64,000 nt of DNA from positions 20,637 to 84,636 of the forward strand of contig CANTFL010001128.1 of the NCBI GenBank assembly GCA_947650285.1, written 5' to 3'. Shown one piece after another: positions 35,101 to 46,080 of this stretch (position 1 is the stretch's first letter; each line of letters begins with the position of its first letter). The DNA comes from Hyaloperonospora brassicae. Its lineage: Eukaryota > Oomycota > Peronosporomycetes > Peronosporales > Peronosporaceae. Position numbers and translations under genes: made by a program. The notes below the pieces were generated by a model, which had not been told where the DNA came from, ran no database searches, and was given only the letters and a program-made list of their open reading frames with translations.

Positions 35101-38100
35101 GAAGTCGCGCGGCGCATTGGATTTGCGTTTGTATGGAAACTGCCCGGTATCTGTTGATATCGTTTAGTGCAATCGCGCTAGTGATTGTGACGATGTGGGT
35201 TGCTCTCGACCAGATCGGCTTCGACGGTTGGCTGTACGTCCTCACACTTATAGGCGGTCGTGCCTTGTCTGGAGCGTGGACGCCGTTGTGGCTCCCCCTT
35301 TTCTGGCTTGCAGCGCTATCGATGCTCTTGAAGTACGTCATTCAGGTCAGTGTTTTCAGCATAGCGCAATCAGGCACAGGGAATAGCAACGTGCTGCCTG
35401 GATCTGGTGAAAACAGCGACTGGGTTGGAATGATCCGCCTAAACGATCGCTATGGAGGCAACGTAGGAAAGTCTGCGCTGTGGGATTTGCTATCTGGGGA
35501 CTTCTTGATTATTTTCATGTGCTTACTACAGCGTATGGCGCAGTACGTCGACTCGTCGTCGTCGATACGTCATATATTCGAATTGGGTGAGTCCACTATG
35601 CGATTCGAAGAGCAGTACGCGAGCTATATAGCAAAAAATGCAGATGTATACGACCGGACGTCTTCATGCGAAGTCGTTGACGACAGTGATCATAACGATC
35701 GAGCTCGGGCAAGCACGCATGATAACGACGGTGCTCTATCTCCCGTTTCGAAAAGACACTTCGAGATCGAACAAGATAGTAGGCGGCTGAACCCCGCACC
35801 TCAGTCGCCATCCTTTTCTGATGACAAGACCTTCATCTCTTGTCTGCGCAGGTTTGGAACCACGTATGCGAGCACAGCATCCGTGAACGTAGTGATGCTC
35901 TTACTGACGGTGTCGTGCTTCGTCCACCAAGACGTTATCGCGATAATGTATCTACTGGTCGTGCGCAGTATGATGTTCGCATACCCTTCGACAGTTTGTG
36001 AACGATGGTGGGCTTTAGCGTGGCTCCTTTCCGTAGTAGTTGTGTTAGAGTATTCGATCATGTTGTGGTTGCCCCCGTTCCTCAACGTCAAAATGGAGGA
36101 AACGTTCCCGTGGCAGAAAATGTCGAATACTTATGAGATATGGTTGGTGCCAAGCAACCAACACAAGTGGGCGGCGATGGCAGACTTTGTGGCGCTGATG
36201 GGCGTGTATATCCTGCCAGGTATCGAAAAAACCGAAAAACTCACCGAAGATGAGGACAAGAAAGATGTGGTCGATGAAACAGCATTTGTGCACAAGTCGA
36301 ATGACGGCGGTGGGTTCATTGGAGAGAGTGCGGAGAGCACGGGCTCAATACGTCCCGTGATATCCTCAGAAGTAACTATGTATATCATGCTCACACGAAA
36401 GCATGCTTGGTACTTCCTCGAGCATGCTTTTCTTATAAACTGGTTACCCCTGCTTCTTTTCCTGGTCTTCGTGTTTGGCGCAAAGCATGGCGGCGTCGTG
36501 TCCGTCGCATATTTATTGGGTGCTCTGATGATGCTGTACCGACTGGATGAAGCGCGCGAGCCGTCAAATTTGTGGATCCAGTATATGCGCAAGTGGAATT
36601 GGGCCCACTTGTTTGTTATTACTATCATCAACGTGCCCACTGTCTATGCTGCCCTAAGTGAGTGCGTCATTGGGACAAAAGCGAGCGACGACGATAGCTG
36701 TATGACTGTGGCCAATCTTCTGGGTGTCGATGCAAACAAGACTCCCTATGGGCTGATTGCTCTTTTCGTGCTGATCTCGATCCAGTGCGAGATCGTTGCT
36801 GCGCCAACGTATCAAATTGCACTTGCAATCCTAGCCAGCGAGCAAAGTAGTGCGTCGATCCGGCGCGAAGCCATCGTACGCGATTTCTACCGACGACGAA
36901 CGGAGCAGTGGTACATAATGAAGAGGGACAAGAACGCAGCTATTCAGCGTCTCAAAATGATCGTGTCAAAGCTCGTTCACAAGGTCGAAGAGCTTATGGA
37001 CATTGCTCTGGGACTACACCACAACTTGCCGCCAATGGCACCGTCCAAGCCTGTTGCTACCGATCGAACTCAAAATTCGGCAACGATTTCGTGGGAGAAG
37101 CCAGCATACAGTTATCACAAAATCCGCTACTACCGCATTTCAAGGCAGCAGTTTCCGTCGCTGACACTCCTTGGTGATTTTGGAGATATTGTGGAAATCA
37201 GCGGCGACCGTAGTGAGGCCAGGATCGAAGGTCTCCGTCCAGGAACGAGTTATCAGTTTAAGGTGTGTGCTGTTTCCCGGCTGGGAGAAGGTCCGTATAG
37301 TTCCGCCAGTGACCCCATCGCAACGTACTCGCTGAACCTAAGTGGCACCACGACGGCTGGCTGGATGAAGTATCGTCGAGAAAAGCTTCCTGCCCCTCGC
37401 TTTGACTTCTTGGTCTCCTGGATGAAAGCAAGGTACCTCCACCGGTATGTAGTGCTCGACTCGAGTCACTTGGTGTTTTACCAAGACGAAGAACGAGCGC
37501 TCATGCACCGCAGTCGCAAACACAGGAAACGCCTGAAAACCTCGTTCAAATGGCGCGATGTCACTTCACTCAAACTGAGTGACTCGAAGGTGCAATTTGA
37601 CGACGTCTCGCCGTCACTCTACTGTTTCGAGATTGTTGTGCACCATCCTTGCCGTCGCGGAGCTATGAAGTACGTGTTTCAGTCGGAGCTGTCAAAGGAG
37701 TTCAACATGTTTCTGTCGGCCTTGGCTTTTGCTGCTCCTCGCGACTCTTTAGATGACAGCATCATCAACTGCCTCAAGGACCGTCAACTGCCAAATCCTA
37801 TGGATACGAAGCTGCCACATTGTGGTGGCGAAGTCGAGGCAAACTACGATGAAAGCAAGAGTGAGTGGAGCAGTGTGACTGGAGATGGAAGCACACTCGG
37901 TGACCCTGAAGATGAAGAGTTTGACGACAAGAGCGCATTCGTGTGGCGAATTCCCTCGTACAGGCTCTTGTACAATATCCAAAACGCTGGATTTAAACTG
38001 GAGACGACTCCATACGAAGAAGATGACTTTCACGAGCCTTCCCTGCTCGAGATCGCACAACTCGCCATCAACGGGGCCCGCAGCGAAAGTGCGAGCATCT

Positions 38101-40998
38101 GCTGCTTAGCCCTGGTTATTTGCTTTACTGTACAGGTACGCTAGTCTAGCGCACACGTCGGCCGTGAGGCATTTGCTCATTCGGTGTTTTTATGTTGGCA
38201 GGCGGACTTCCTGAACATGGTCTTTGTGGTCTCTGCCTTTGCAATCTTGCTTGTTGAGAACCCACGCCCATCTCCGCTGATTTGGACCCACTTGCTTGCT
38301 TACGTACGTACATGTCAGGTGAATCGAGTCCGACCATGGCAGCTGACGAGAGTTGTGATTACGTTGACAGTCGTGCTGCATTATTGGGCTGCGGTATGTA
38401 TTCCAGTTGTCAGTTTTCTGTACTGGAATGACGAACCGTGGCTACTTTTACCCGAGTGTTGAGCCGTACTGCACGACCGCAACTGATGCGGCCACTAACG
38501 CCAGGTCCATCCAACCAATGGTGCTACTTGGCTTGTACAAGTTTGATGGTATTGCGATCGCCAACGTGACGTCAGTGTATGATGGTCTCCAATGGGACTT
38601 TTACGTCATGCTTCTTCTGCTGTGGCATCGACGAGAACTTCGAATGCAAGGATTGTGGAGCGAAGCGTATAGTGGAGACGACGTTGACGATCAGGCATCA
38701 TCGCGGTACAAGTCTGAGCTGATGCGCGAGCTGCGATCATCTTTTCCCTCTTCACAGGACTCGATCGATGACGCTTTCTCTTACGACGGCCCGGTAAACA
38801 GCAAAAAGCTCAAGCAAGCCAAAAGCTTGCGCAGTCACGAGTCCACCTCGCCACGCAGCAGCAAACACCTTTTGACAGCGAGAAGGGCGTCGATGGGTGT
38901 CAGTGCTGCTTGTGTGAACAACTCGGAACTATGCAACGAAGTTGCGACTCAAGTGATAGAGGAAATGCTCGAGCAAGAAAAGCTGGAGGCGGATCAGAAG
39001 TCGGCGTCGACTGCCGCTTTCGATGATACTGTTGCGCGTTCTCCCTCGTCACGTCGATCGAACGAGTGTTCTGGTCTCTCGCCTCGGTCTCCTAGTATGG
39101 GAGAAGACATCGTTGTCTCGAAACAGATAGAGATGGACGCAAACGCGTCAGAGCATGGATTCCACGCTGGCGCAAAGAAGTCATGGCTTGCTGAGAGGTT
39201 CCCCAAAGTACACGCGTATTTCCAGACCGTCATTTGCGAGCCGCCCGCCCAATGGGATAAGGATATACAAGTGGCTATCACGGGCGAAAAACCTGGCCGC
39301 GACTTTTACACCGCGTCCCTGTCCGTGCTTCTGCTGTCGTCGATTTATGCGGTCATCTTTTACAAGGAACTCGGTGAGGCAGATTCGAGCGATACGTCGG
39401 TAGCTGATGCAGATAGCCGAGTGTCATCATCGTCGCTACTTTCCGGCAATCTCGTCCTGCTGGTGTTGACCGAGCTGATCTTCATCGTATGGGATCGAGT
39501 GGCTTATGTCTGCTCGTCGCTGCAATCCAAAGTGATACTGCAGTATTCGTACACGTTCGTGCTCCACTTGGCCGTGTGGTACTTACTTCCGAGTGTCAGC
39601 AACATCTACTTCCAGCAACGACCCGCGCTTGTGGCTTTTTACCTGTTCCAGTGTGTTTACCTCTGGTTGGGTGCACTACAAATACGTTGTGGGTACCCAG
39701 CGTATCTCGGCAGCCGGTACAATTACGCTAAAGCCACAAGTGTGACAGCAATCAGCGAGACGTTGTTTGGTTTGATGATGCTGGCGCCGTTTCTGTTCGA
39801 GATGCGGGCTTTGCTGGACTACTTGTGCATGAAAACGTCGCTCAGTTGGCAGCATTGGATTCTCTTGGAAGACACTGTGGCACATGTGTTTGGCGTGAAG
39901 GGCATCATGAAGAGTCGAGTTGAGGCGGCAGACATTCTCCAAGGCAAGAATCGTCAGCCGATGAAGACAAAGATGATGTCGGCGGGTGTGATGCTGTTGT
40001 TTCTGCTGATTTGCCTCGTCGGTCCACTGGCAATGTTCAGCTCGATCAACCCCAGCACAACCGCAAATAACGTGACGTTGACGACTGTCACGTTCGGCAT
40101 TGAGGATGAAAAGGAAACTATGAACGAACTGTACTCAAGCAGCGACAGTAACAGTCCGTCGTGCGAGGTGGACCTCAATACGGATAGCGCATCGACGCAG
40201 TGCATTGAGTTTGATGTGTTTTCCAACAACATGTGGGGGCTTTCTCCCCCGCGTATGGACCTACTTGTGACGCAGTTACAGTCCACGAAGACGCTCAAGT
40301 GGGCCATCACCTTTGCTTTCACGCGCCCTGGTCCTACTGATCGCAAAGTGATTACAGCCAAATATTCAACCAGAGTGACTGACGAGCATCGGAACGCACT
40401 GATTCCAATGATCAAACAAACGTTAACAGATGATGAAAGCACGACGCTGCCCTCTGTCCAAATTGATGACCTCTTACCTGCTGTCGTGCAGCTCACAGCA
40501 AGTAATGGCGTGCTCCGGCGTTCTACTGAGATGCGCTCGGTGACAATCAGCAAACACTCATTGGGTGGGTCAACGTGGTGGAACATTGAGCCTATCAAGA
40601 GCTCACGTGGCTCAAACTACTGCTCGGCTACCTATCCGTTCTGCATCGTTGCAGTCTCGGATCGAATCGTGCAAGGACTGACGACACTCGGCATTAGCTC
40701 ATATGGACTCACGGCTGTGTACGTTTTTGTGGTAGTCACAGTGGGCAGTGCTGTCAAGGTGTTTTTCCGCGGCAAGCTATTCCGGATCCAGTATGACGAA
40801 CTACCAGACCCCGGAGACGTGCTCGAACTCGTGGAAGGCATTTACATTGCACGGCACGAGCAGTATGTGGGGCATTTGAAAGACGAAGTGCGTCTGTTTG
40901 AGACACTCGTGCGCGTGCTACGGTCGCCGGAGACGCTACTGAAGGTGACAGGCGTCAACGTCATCCACATCCCGACTGCAAAGGAAAAGCTTGATTGA
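32152..40998 (+). CDS. PIEZO: PIEZO mechanosensitive channel with FN3 and PH domains
   Basis: Six exons: 32152-33068, 33160-33997, 34066-34168, 34240-38135, 38202-38303, 38371-40998. Introns are 91, 68, 71, 66 and 67 bp; all junctions keep phase, giving about 2,827 residues. The N-terminal two thirds is a chain of hydrophobic segments, as in the PIEZO blade. Family marks at the C-terminus are APFLFEMRALLDYL (about residue 2424, the conserved PF-x-x-E block), LLEDTVAHVFGVKGIM, and the extracellular cap (about 2480-2715). The last pore helix (about 2725-2752) and the cytosolic end (YDELPDPGDVLELVEGIYIA, LRSPETLLKVT) follow. Two extra domains lie inside exon 4: an FN3 domain (about 1553-1651, IEGLRPGTSYQFKVCAVSRL) and a PH domain (about 1660-1783, RYVVLDSSHLVFYQDE). 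PIEZOs are stretch-gated cation channels. The ATG at 32152 is the first in frame. Confidence 0.92.
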
Positions 40999-41855
40999 GC
41001 CTGTTGGTTATGAGCTCCTGCTGGCACGAATGACTATCGAGACACGTTTGATGTGTAAAGATGAAGGGTTCGCATGGCTGAGACCCACGAATTCGAAAAT
41101 AGTGATGGAAATACTTGCTGAAATGTCCCGAGATAACGAAAGATACTAATTTACCATGATCTGCTCAACTACCAGAATACTTATGCACACACTGGTGAAA
41201 AGGAGCTGCGTCTTGTGATTTATTCTCGACGCAGTGCTTTGTCTAGAAAAGGGCAGGAGCAAACAAAAAGTTTAATGACGTGGGCATGACGTGAGCATGA
41301 CTTTTTCGTCTGCTACTTTCCGCTCATGACCGATCGGCCCTTTTCACTGAGCTTGTTCATCGGAACAAGAGGATTGCGATCGACATCGCCGAGACAGGTG
41401 TTGTCTGAAAGTGCGGACGATACGAAACTTACCCGTAAATGATGTGATGCGTTGTTCACTTATTCCTGGCGTGCTGTACCGTACAGACGCAGTGATGCTA
41501 CCATGCTGAGGACATCAACACGAAACAACGATAAAGGCGACCGAGATGACCGCCACTGTGTTTCGTTTCGTTCGCGACCGAAATATTGCAAACGTCAGCG
41601 TAGTACTTGTCACATACCGGATACGACATTGGTGGTACGACGACGCCGGTCCGTTCTGCGTCCCATATACAGAGCATTCGACTGGCATCAAATGCACTAA
41701 CGTCCACAACTGCCATTTCAAAGCAATCAGCTCTCGGACGAGCCAACCGGCACGACATGAGCAGACTCGCTGTCAGTCGAGACTGGAGATTATAGCATGA
41801 GGAGCGCCGTCCATCACTCGAGGTCGGTCAACGAGCAGCGTGCGATCGCTCACAG
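40999..41855. other. Intergenic between convergent 3' ends
   Basis: Between the stops of PIEZO (plus) and the J-like membrane protein (minus). It presumably holds both 3' UTRs. Open frames here (41452-41800) have no protein character. Confidence 0.35.
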
Positions 41856-43373
41856 CTAGTTCTGCTTTTTCTTCAAGTCGTTATTGACTGGTGCGGATTC
41901 GGGCATCAGTTCCCGATTCAAGCTTCGGAGCTCCTCGACCGTTTTCTGCATACAAACGGACACACATTGTCAGTGCGTGGCAACGCAGCAATCCTGACTT
42001 CATGCCCGCTCATCGCCGCTAGATAGAGTCAGGTACCCACCATGTTCTTTTCCAGCATGTACATGAGTATCCGCTGGTGGTGTTTCTCCATATCGATGAA
42101 GAACACCTTCTTCATCAAGACCGTCGCGAACAGGAGAATCGGGAAATACCAGTGACACCACAACAAAAACTCACGCGGTGTTGTAAACGGCGCTAGTTCC
42201 TTAATCACCGGGTCGTAGCGGGTCAACTGGACTGCAATCTCCATGCACATGAGCTACGACCATTGCACGATAAAATATCAGCTGCAGCCCCGAACAAGCA
42301 TACGTAGAACATGACGTCCACCGTCTCGCATTCACCTACAATCATGAGGCCCACAAACGGCAATTTGCTAGCGGCTTGAGTTGCCTTGGGTGTCGTTACT
42401 GCGTAGCTACGACAAATCAACAGCGGCAGCAGCAGTGGCCGTTGCAGGAGCGATCAGTCGGGCAAGATACAAACTTCCCTACGCATCGCCTAGCATCGGT
42501 CCTTCGTACATGATAGCCATCCAAAGAAGGTAGAAAAGCCCGATATTGAATATCGTCTCGTGTGCCGACATGTTCTTGCCGGGACCCCAAAAGTCGTACA
42601 AGTAGCGCGCTTTGTCGCTGTATATATTCTGATCCAAGACAGCCGATCGATAAATAACATGGAGACACAGCCACCACATACGAAACAAAACGTCAGCCAT
42701 GTTTCTACAGTTGCAATCCAAGACCTCCTTCACACTATTCCACGCACATCATACGCCGCGTCAATTTTTTGCCAAGCTTCACGAGTCATAGTGCCGAGTT
42801 GAAAGTGCTTCCGATAGAAAGCGTACTTCTGTGCCCACTGATATTGCGTCTCCAAGCGACTCATCTGATCACAACAGCACAAATTGTACCACCATCGCGC
42901 GTCAAGTGTCCGGACAACAAGAAACAGTACACAAAAAGCTATCAGGTGCTCGGACCAACTTGCCGAGCACGTACCCCCAACGATTGATACACGTTCTTCT
43001 CTTCGGGCCACATCCACTGGGCAAAGTATCCGACCAATGCACAAGTACGTCCCGAAGACGGGCACACGCAACAACAACAAAAGAACACCAATATCAATTA
43101 CCACGTTCCGAACCACTCGTTTATCAGCTTTGAAGATCACGACAACACAATGCGCGGTCAATGGTCGTCTACCGTTGGCAGCCACAGGGCGAGCGTCGGG
43201 ACCGCAAGCGACACGAGATACACCTGCACAGGCGTCGTCTTCTTCCCTCTATACAGCAGCAGACGAGACGCCAGTGCAGTCACTGGCGCTACGACCACCA
43301 GCGCGTAGGCAGCAGCATGTGCGTCCCGCAAGGCGTCCGGGTACAGCCGCAGCAGCTCTGGAGGAGCGGCCAT
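41856..43373 (-). CDS. Multi-spanning membrane protein with degenerate J-like domain
   Basis: Seven exons (minus): 43373-43173, 43016-42975, 42864-42748, 42628-42483, 42406-42304, 42253-42041, 41945-41856. Introns are 156, 110, 119, 76, 50 and 95 bp; all phases match, giving 303 residues. Two N-terminal helices (AAYALVVVAPVTALASRLLL; VYLVSLAVPTLALWL) precede NVYQSLG, then TREAWQKIDAAYDNIYSDKA and RYLYDFWGPG. This follows the J-domain pattern (Y..LG ... AY..LSD...R..YD..G), but the HPD loop is missing. Further helices follow, and the C-terminus is KKKQN, a KKxx-like ER-retrieval type of tail. It may be an ER membrane J-like protein without Hsp70-stimulating activity. The 50-bp intron is short but has GTATGC/CGTAG ends and keeps phase. 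Confidence 0.78.
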
Positions 43374-43609
43374 TGGTGCTGTCGACGACGACGCTGGGAG
43401 TGGGACGTGGGGGTCGTGTGGACCACACACTAAACCTCCTCGAGCGCATAAATAACTTTCGTGAAAGCTATACGAAAACGACACGTACGACACGCGCACA
43501 CAATGGGACGCTCGAAAATGAGGTCGACCACGCTATATTCTGCTCCTGACCAGCGCAATGCCGAGGACAAGAAAAAAAGAGTCGCTCCAGCAGTAGAGAG
43601 CTCGTCGTC
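43374..43609. promoter_or_regulatory. Short divergent promoter
   Basis: Only 236 bp separate the start codons of the minus-strand J-like membrane protein and the plus-strand PI synthase. Such spacing implies a shared bidirectional promoter for two membrane proteins that may both act at the ER. No specific factor site is claimed. Confidence 0.55.
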
Positions 43610-44577
43610 ATGGCTGAGCTGCAGGGCAAACGCCGCACGGCGACGGCCGTCCTCTTGTACGTGCCGAACCTCATTGGCTACATGCGCGTGCTGCTGTCGC
43701 TGTATAGTCTGGCGATTGCCCACTCGAACTACAAGGCGAGTGTCCTGTGCTACGTCCTGAGCTTCACGTGCGACTACTTTGACGGCTTTTTTGCCCGTCT
43801 CTGCGATCAATGTACGACCGGTACTTTTGTTTGTAATAGGACTTTGTTTGTACGTGGGATCGAATTCTCTAAAACGCAAAACGAGGAGTTTAGTTTTGTT
43901 GCGTTCGTCCGAGGGACAGCTACTCACTTACTGACGATGGACGATGCAACCTGATGCACTGGTTAACTGACGCTTGGGTGGACTGTTTGACGTTTGTGCT
44001 GGGCGATTACAGGCTCGTCGTTTGGTGCGGTGCTGGACATGGTGACCGATCGGTGCTCGACGGCGGGGCTGTTGGTCGTGCTGTCCCACTTGTACCCGCA
44101 GTACATGGTCTGCTTCATCTTCCTCCTGGTCCTCGACTTTTCGAGCCACTGGTTCCACATGTACTCGTCTCGTGGCCACCACAAGCTCGTCCCCGCGGAG
44201 CGCAACTTCCTGTTGCGTTTCTACTACGGCTGCTACCCGTTCTTTGGCTTTTGCTGTGTTGGCGCCGAGCTCTTCTACATTCTGCTTTACGTGCTCCACT
44301 TTGATCCTGCACTGATGATACCGGTCATCAATGTCCCTGTGATGCAGGTACGCGCGCACTTGTGGTCGACAGTGTGCAGCAGCTATATGCCGACGTGTTG
44401 CTGACTTATTTTTGCCTGGCGTTGTGTGTTCGTTCGTGTCGACTGTTGCCGCAGCTGTGCTACTACGTGTGCCTGCCCGCCTGTGTGTGCAAGTCCTTCA
44501 CGAATGTGGCGCAGCTGTGCAGTGCAGCGCACTCGATTGCTTCGGAGGATGCGGCACTTGTGAACAAGACCAAGTAA
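43610..44577 (+). CDS. PIS1: Phosphatidylinositol synthase (CDP-alcohol phosphatidyltransferase)
   Basis: Exons 43610-43811, 44013-44347, 44455-44577; introns 201 and 107 bp; 219 residues. The CDP-alcohol phosphatidyltransferase signature D-G-x2-A-R-x8-G-x3-D-x3-D is complete and is formed across the first splice junction (DGFFARLCDQ, then CSSFGAVLDMVTD). VPNLIGYMRVLLSLYSLAIA at the start and SSHWFHMYSSRGHHK after the motif match the PI synthase (CDIPT) subfamily rather than choline/ethanolamine or PG-phosphate enzymes. The enzyme makes PI from CDP-diacylglycerol and myo-inositol in the ER membrane. Several hydrophobic helices and the length fit the family (about 210-220). The correct assembly of the motif is strong support for the intron. 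Confidence 0.94.
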
Positions 44578-44641
44578 GGCCCGGAACGGACGAGTCGTTG
44601 GTATCATTTTTCGGGATGCAGGTGGTAAGAAGAATGTGGGA

Positions 44642-44700
44642 AAAGAGGCGACTTGGACGACTTGGACGACTTGATGACAACCCGTTCAAGTCGCCTCTTT
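44642..44700. repeat. 14-bp perfect inverted repeat between convergent genes
   Basis: AAAGAGGCGACTTG (44642-44655) and CAAGTCGCCTCTTT (44687-44700) are perfect inverse copies around a 31-nt loop that itself repeats GACGACTTG. It lies 65 bp after the PI synthase stop, before the otubain stop on the other strand, so it would be in the 3' UTR of one or both transcripts. Confidence 0.8.
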
Positions 44701-44819
44701 GCCCGTACGCACAAATGACGGCAAATCATACCAAAATGTTGATAAAAGTGCAAGACAAAGTTGCAAGGTAGTCATGGTAATTGTCAAGCGTCTACAGCGT
44801 TTCCAACGACTACATCACG

Positions 44820-45815
44820 TCACGTCGCGTGCTCGGACTTGTTTCCATCTTTTCGACGATACAAGATATCATAGTGTCCCGGCCGGTACAAAAGCGTGAT
44901 GAAGACAGGTACTTGTCGCTCGGCTGCATCCACGGTCGAGCACAGGTAGCTCTGAAGTGGTTCCCCGGGACCTGCGCTTCCGTCCAGATACTCGATCTTC
45001 ACGCCCACCTCTAGAGCTTCGGTCAAGGCTGCAATCTGCGGCTGGTCACACTCCTTGCCCATCGGTTCCACCTGAGACCGTCAACAAGAGCGACAACACC
45101 ACACTCTCAGTCACTCACTCACTCACGTTTATCCGCCCATTGCCGCCGCTCGTGTCGACATCCCCCTCACCTCTGTCGAACAAAACTGTGCCACCGTTTG
45201 CCCCGGATAGAGTCCGTCAATGAAGGGCTGGAACCTCTCGGCGTTCTTCTTCATGTAGCCAGCAGTCAGCAACCTCATGTACCACACGAGGTACTCCGCT
45301 TCACCGCCTTCTGTCTGGAAGTCCTGCACCAGCTCTGCATGCGATCGCGTCTCCATAGCCGCCAAGTACTCGACAAACGTCTCCCAGAACGCGTCAATCG
45401 CCACGTCGCTGTACCCGAGAGCTACGAGCTCACTCTTGCTCTGCTGGATCTTGTGCTGAATGCGACTGCGAAGCGCTGCGTTGCTGTCGTCTGCGCCTCG
45501 CGACGGCAGCAAATGCTCGCACAGCGTAAAGATAAAGCTCCGGAAGAAACAGTTGCCGTCCCCGCGCACGCGTCGCAGCGCTGCGTACCGCGTGTCGAGC
45601 AACTCGATGCCGTGCGTGAAGTTGGCATTCACGTTGCCTGCGTACTCGGCCTTGAGACACAGCAGCGGCAGGCGGTCGCTCAACAAGGGGCGTGCAGGGC
45701 CGTCGTCGTCGTTGTTCGTCATGGGGTCGACGAGCTCTTGTAGTGGACGACATTCGGGCGACATGCGACGTTGTGGCTCTTTTTCTGTTCGTTCCGAACG
45801 ATTAGACAGCGACAT
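44820..45815 (-). CDS. OTUB1: Otubain-type deubiquitinase (peptidase C65)
   Basis: Exons 45815-45171 and 45071-44820; a 99-bp intron (GTGAGG...CTCAG) joins CSTEV to EPMGKECDQPQI in phase; 298 residues from the ATG at 45815. The OTU catalytic Cys lies in RGDGNCFFRSFIFTLCEHL, with the Asp just before it, and the catalytic His in LLYRPGHYDILY. AFWETFVEYLAAMETRSHAE and the FCSTEVEPMGKE segment are otubain-specific. OTUB1 enzymes cleave K48 ubiquitin chains and can inhibit E2 enzymes. The N-terminal 45 residues are polar and poorly conserved in type; a later Met is possible as start. Confidence 0.92.
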
Positions 45816-46080
45816 TTGCAGCAACCGTCATCACGACAAAATCGACGTGTCGCATTTGCGTCGACTTGTCACACGTGAACAAAAAAAACACCCGACCGAC
45901 CGCTGAACATCCGACACCACTGCAACTTCAACGTCGTACTGATCTTGTCGTCGTGCTGGTCTTGTCGTCGTGCTGCTTTGCTAGCATGTGCCGAGGTAGT
46001 CCACGTCATGTGGTACAGGAGAGCTGCCGACTTGTTCCAGGAGCACTTGCTCCGTGACGACAAAGGTGTGTACTTGCTGC

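Noticed and set aside
43884..44359. Overlapping minus-strand and plus-strand ORFs over PI synthase
   Set aside because: They are shadows. The CDP-alcohol phosphatidyltransferase signature is complete only in the spliced plus-strand frame.
45129..45170. Extension of otubain exon 1 to the stop at 45129 (231 codons)
   Set aside because: It lacks the catalytic His. Splicing at GTGAGG to 45071 adds the missing YRPGHYDILY segment in phase.
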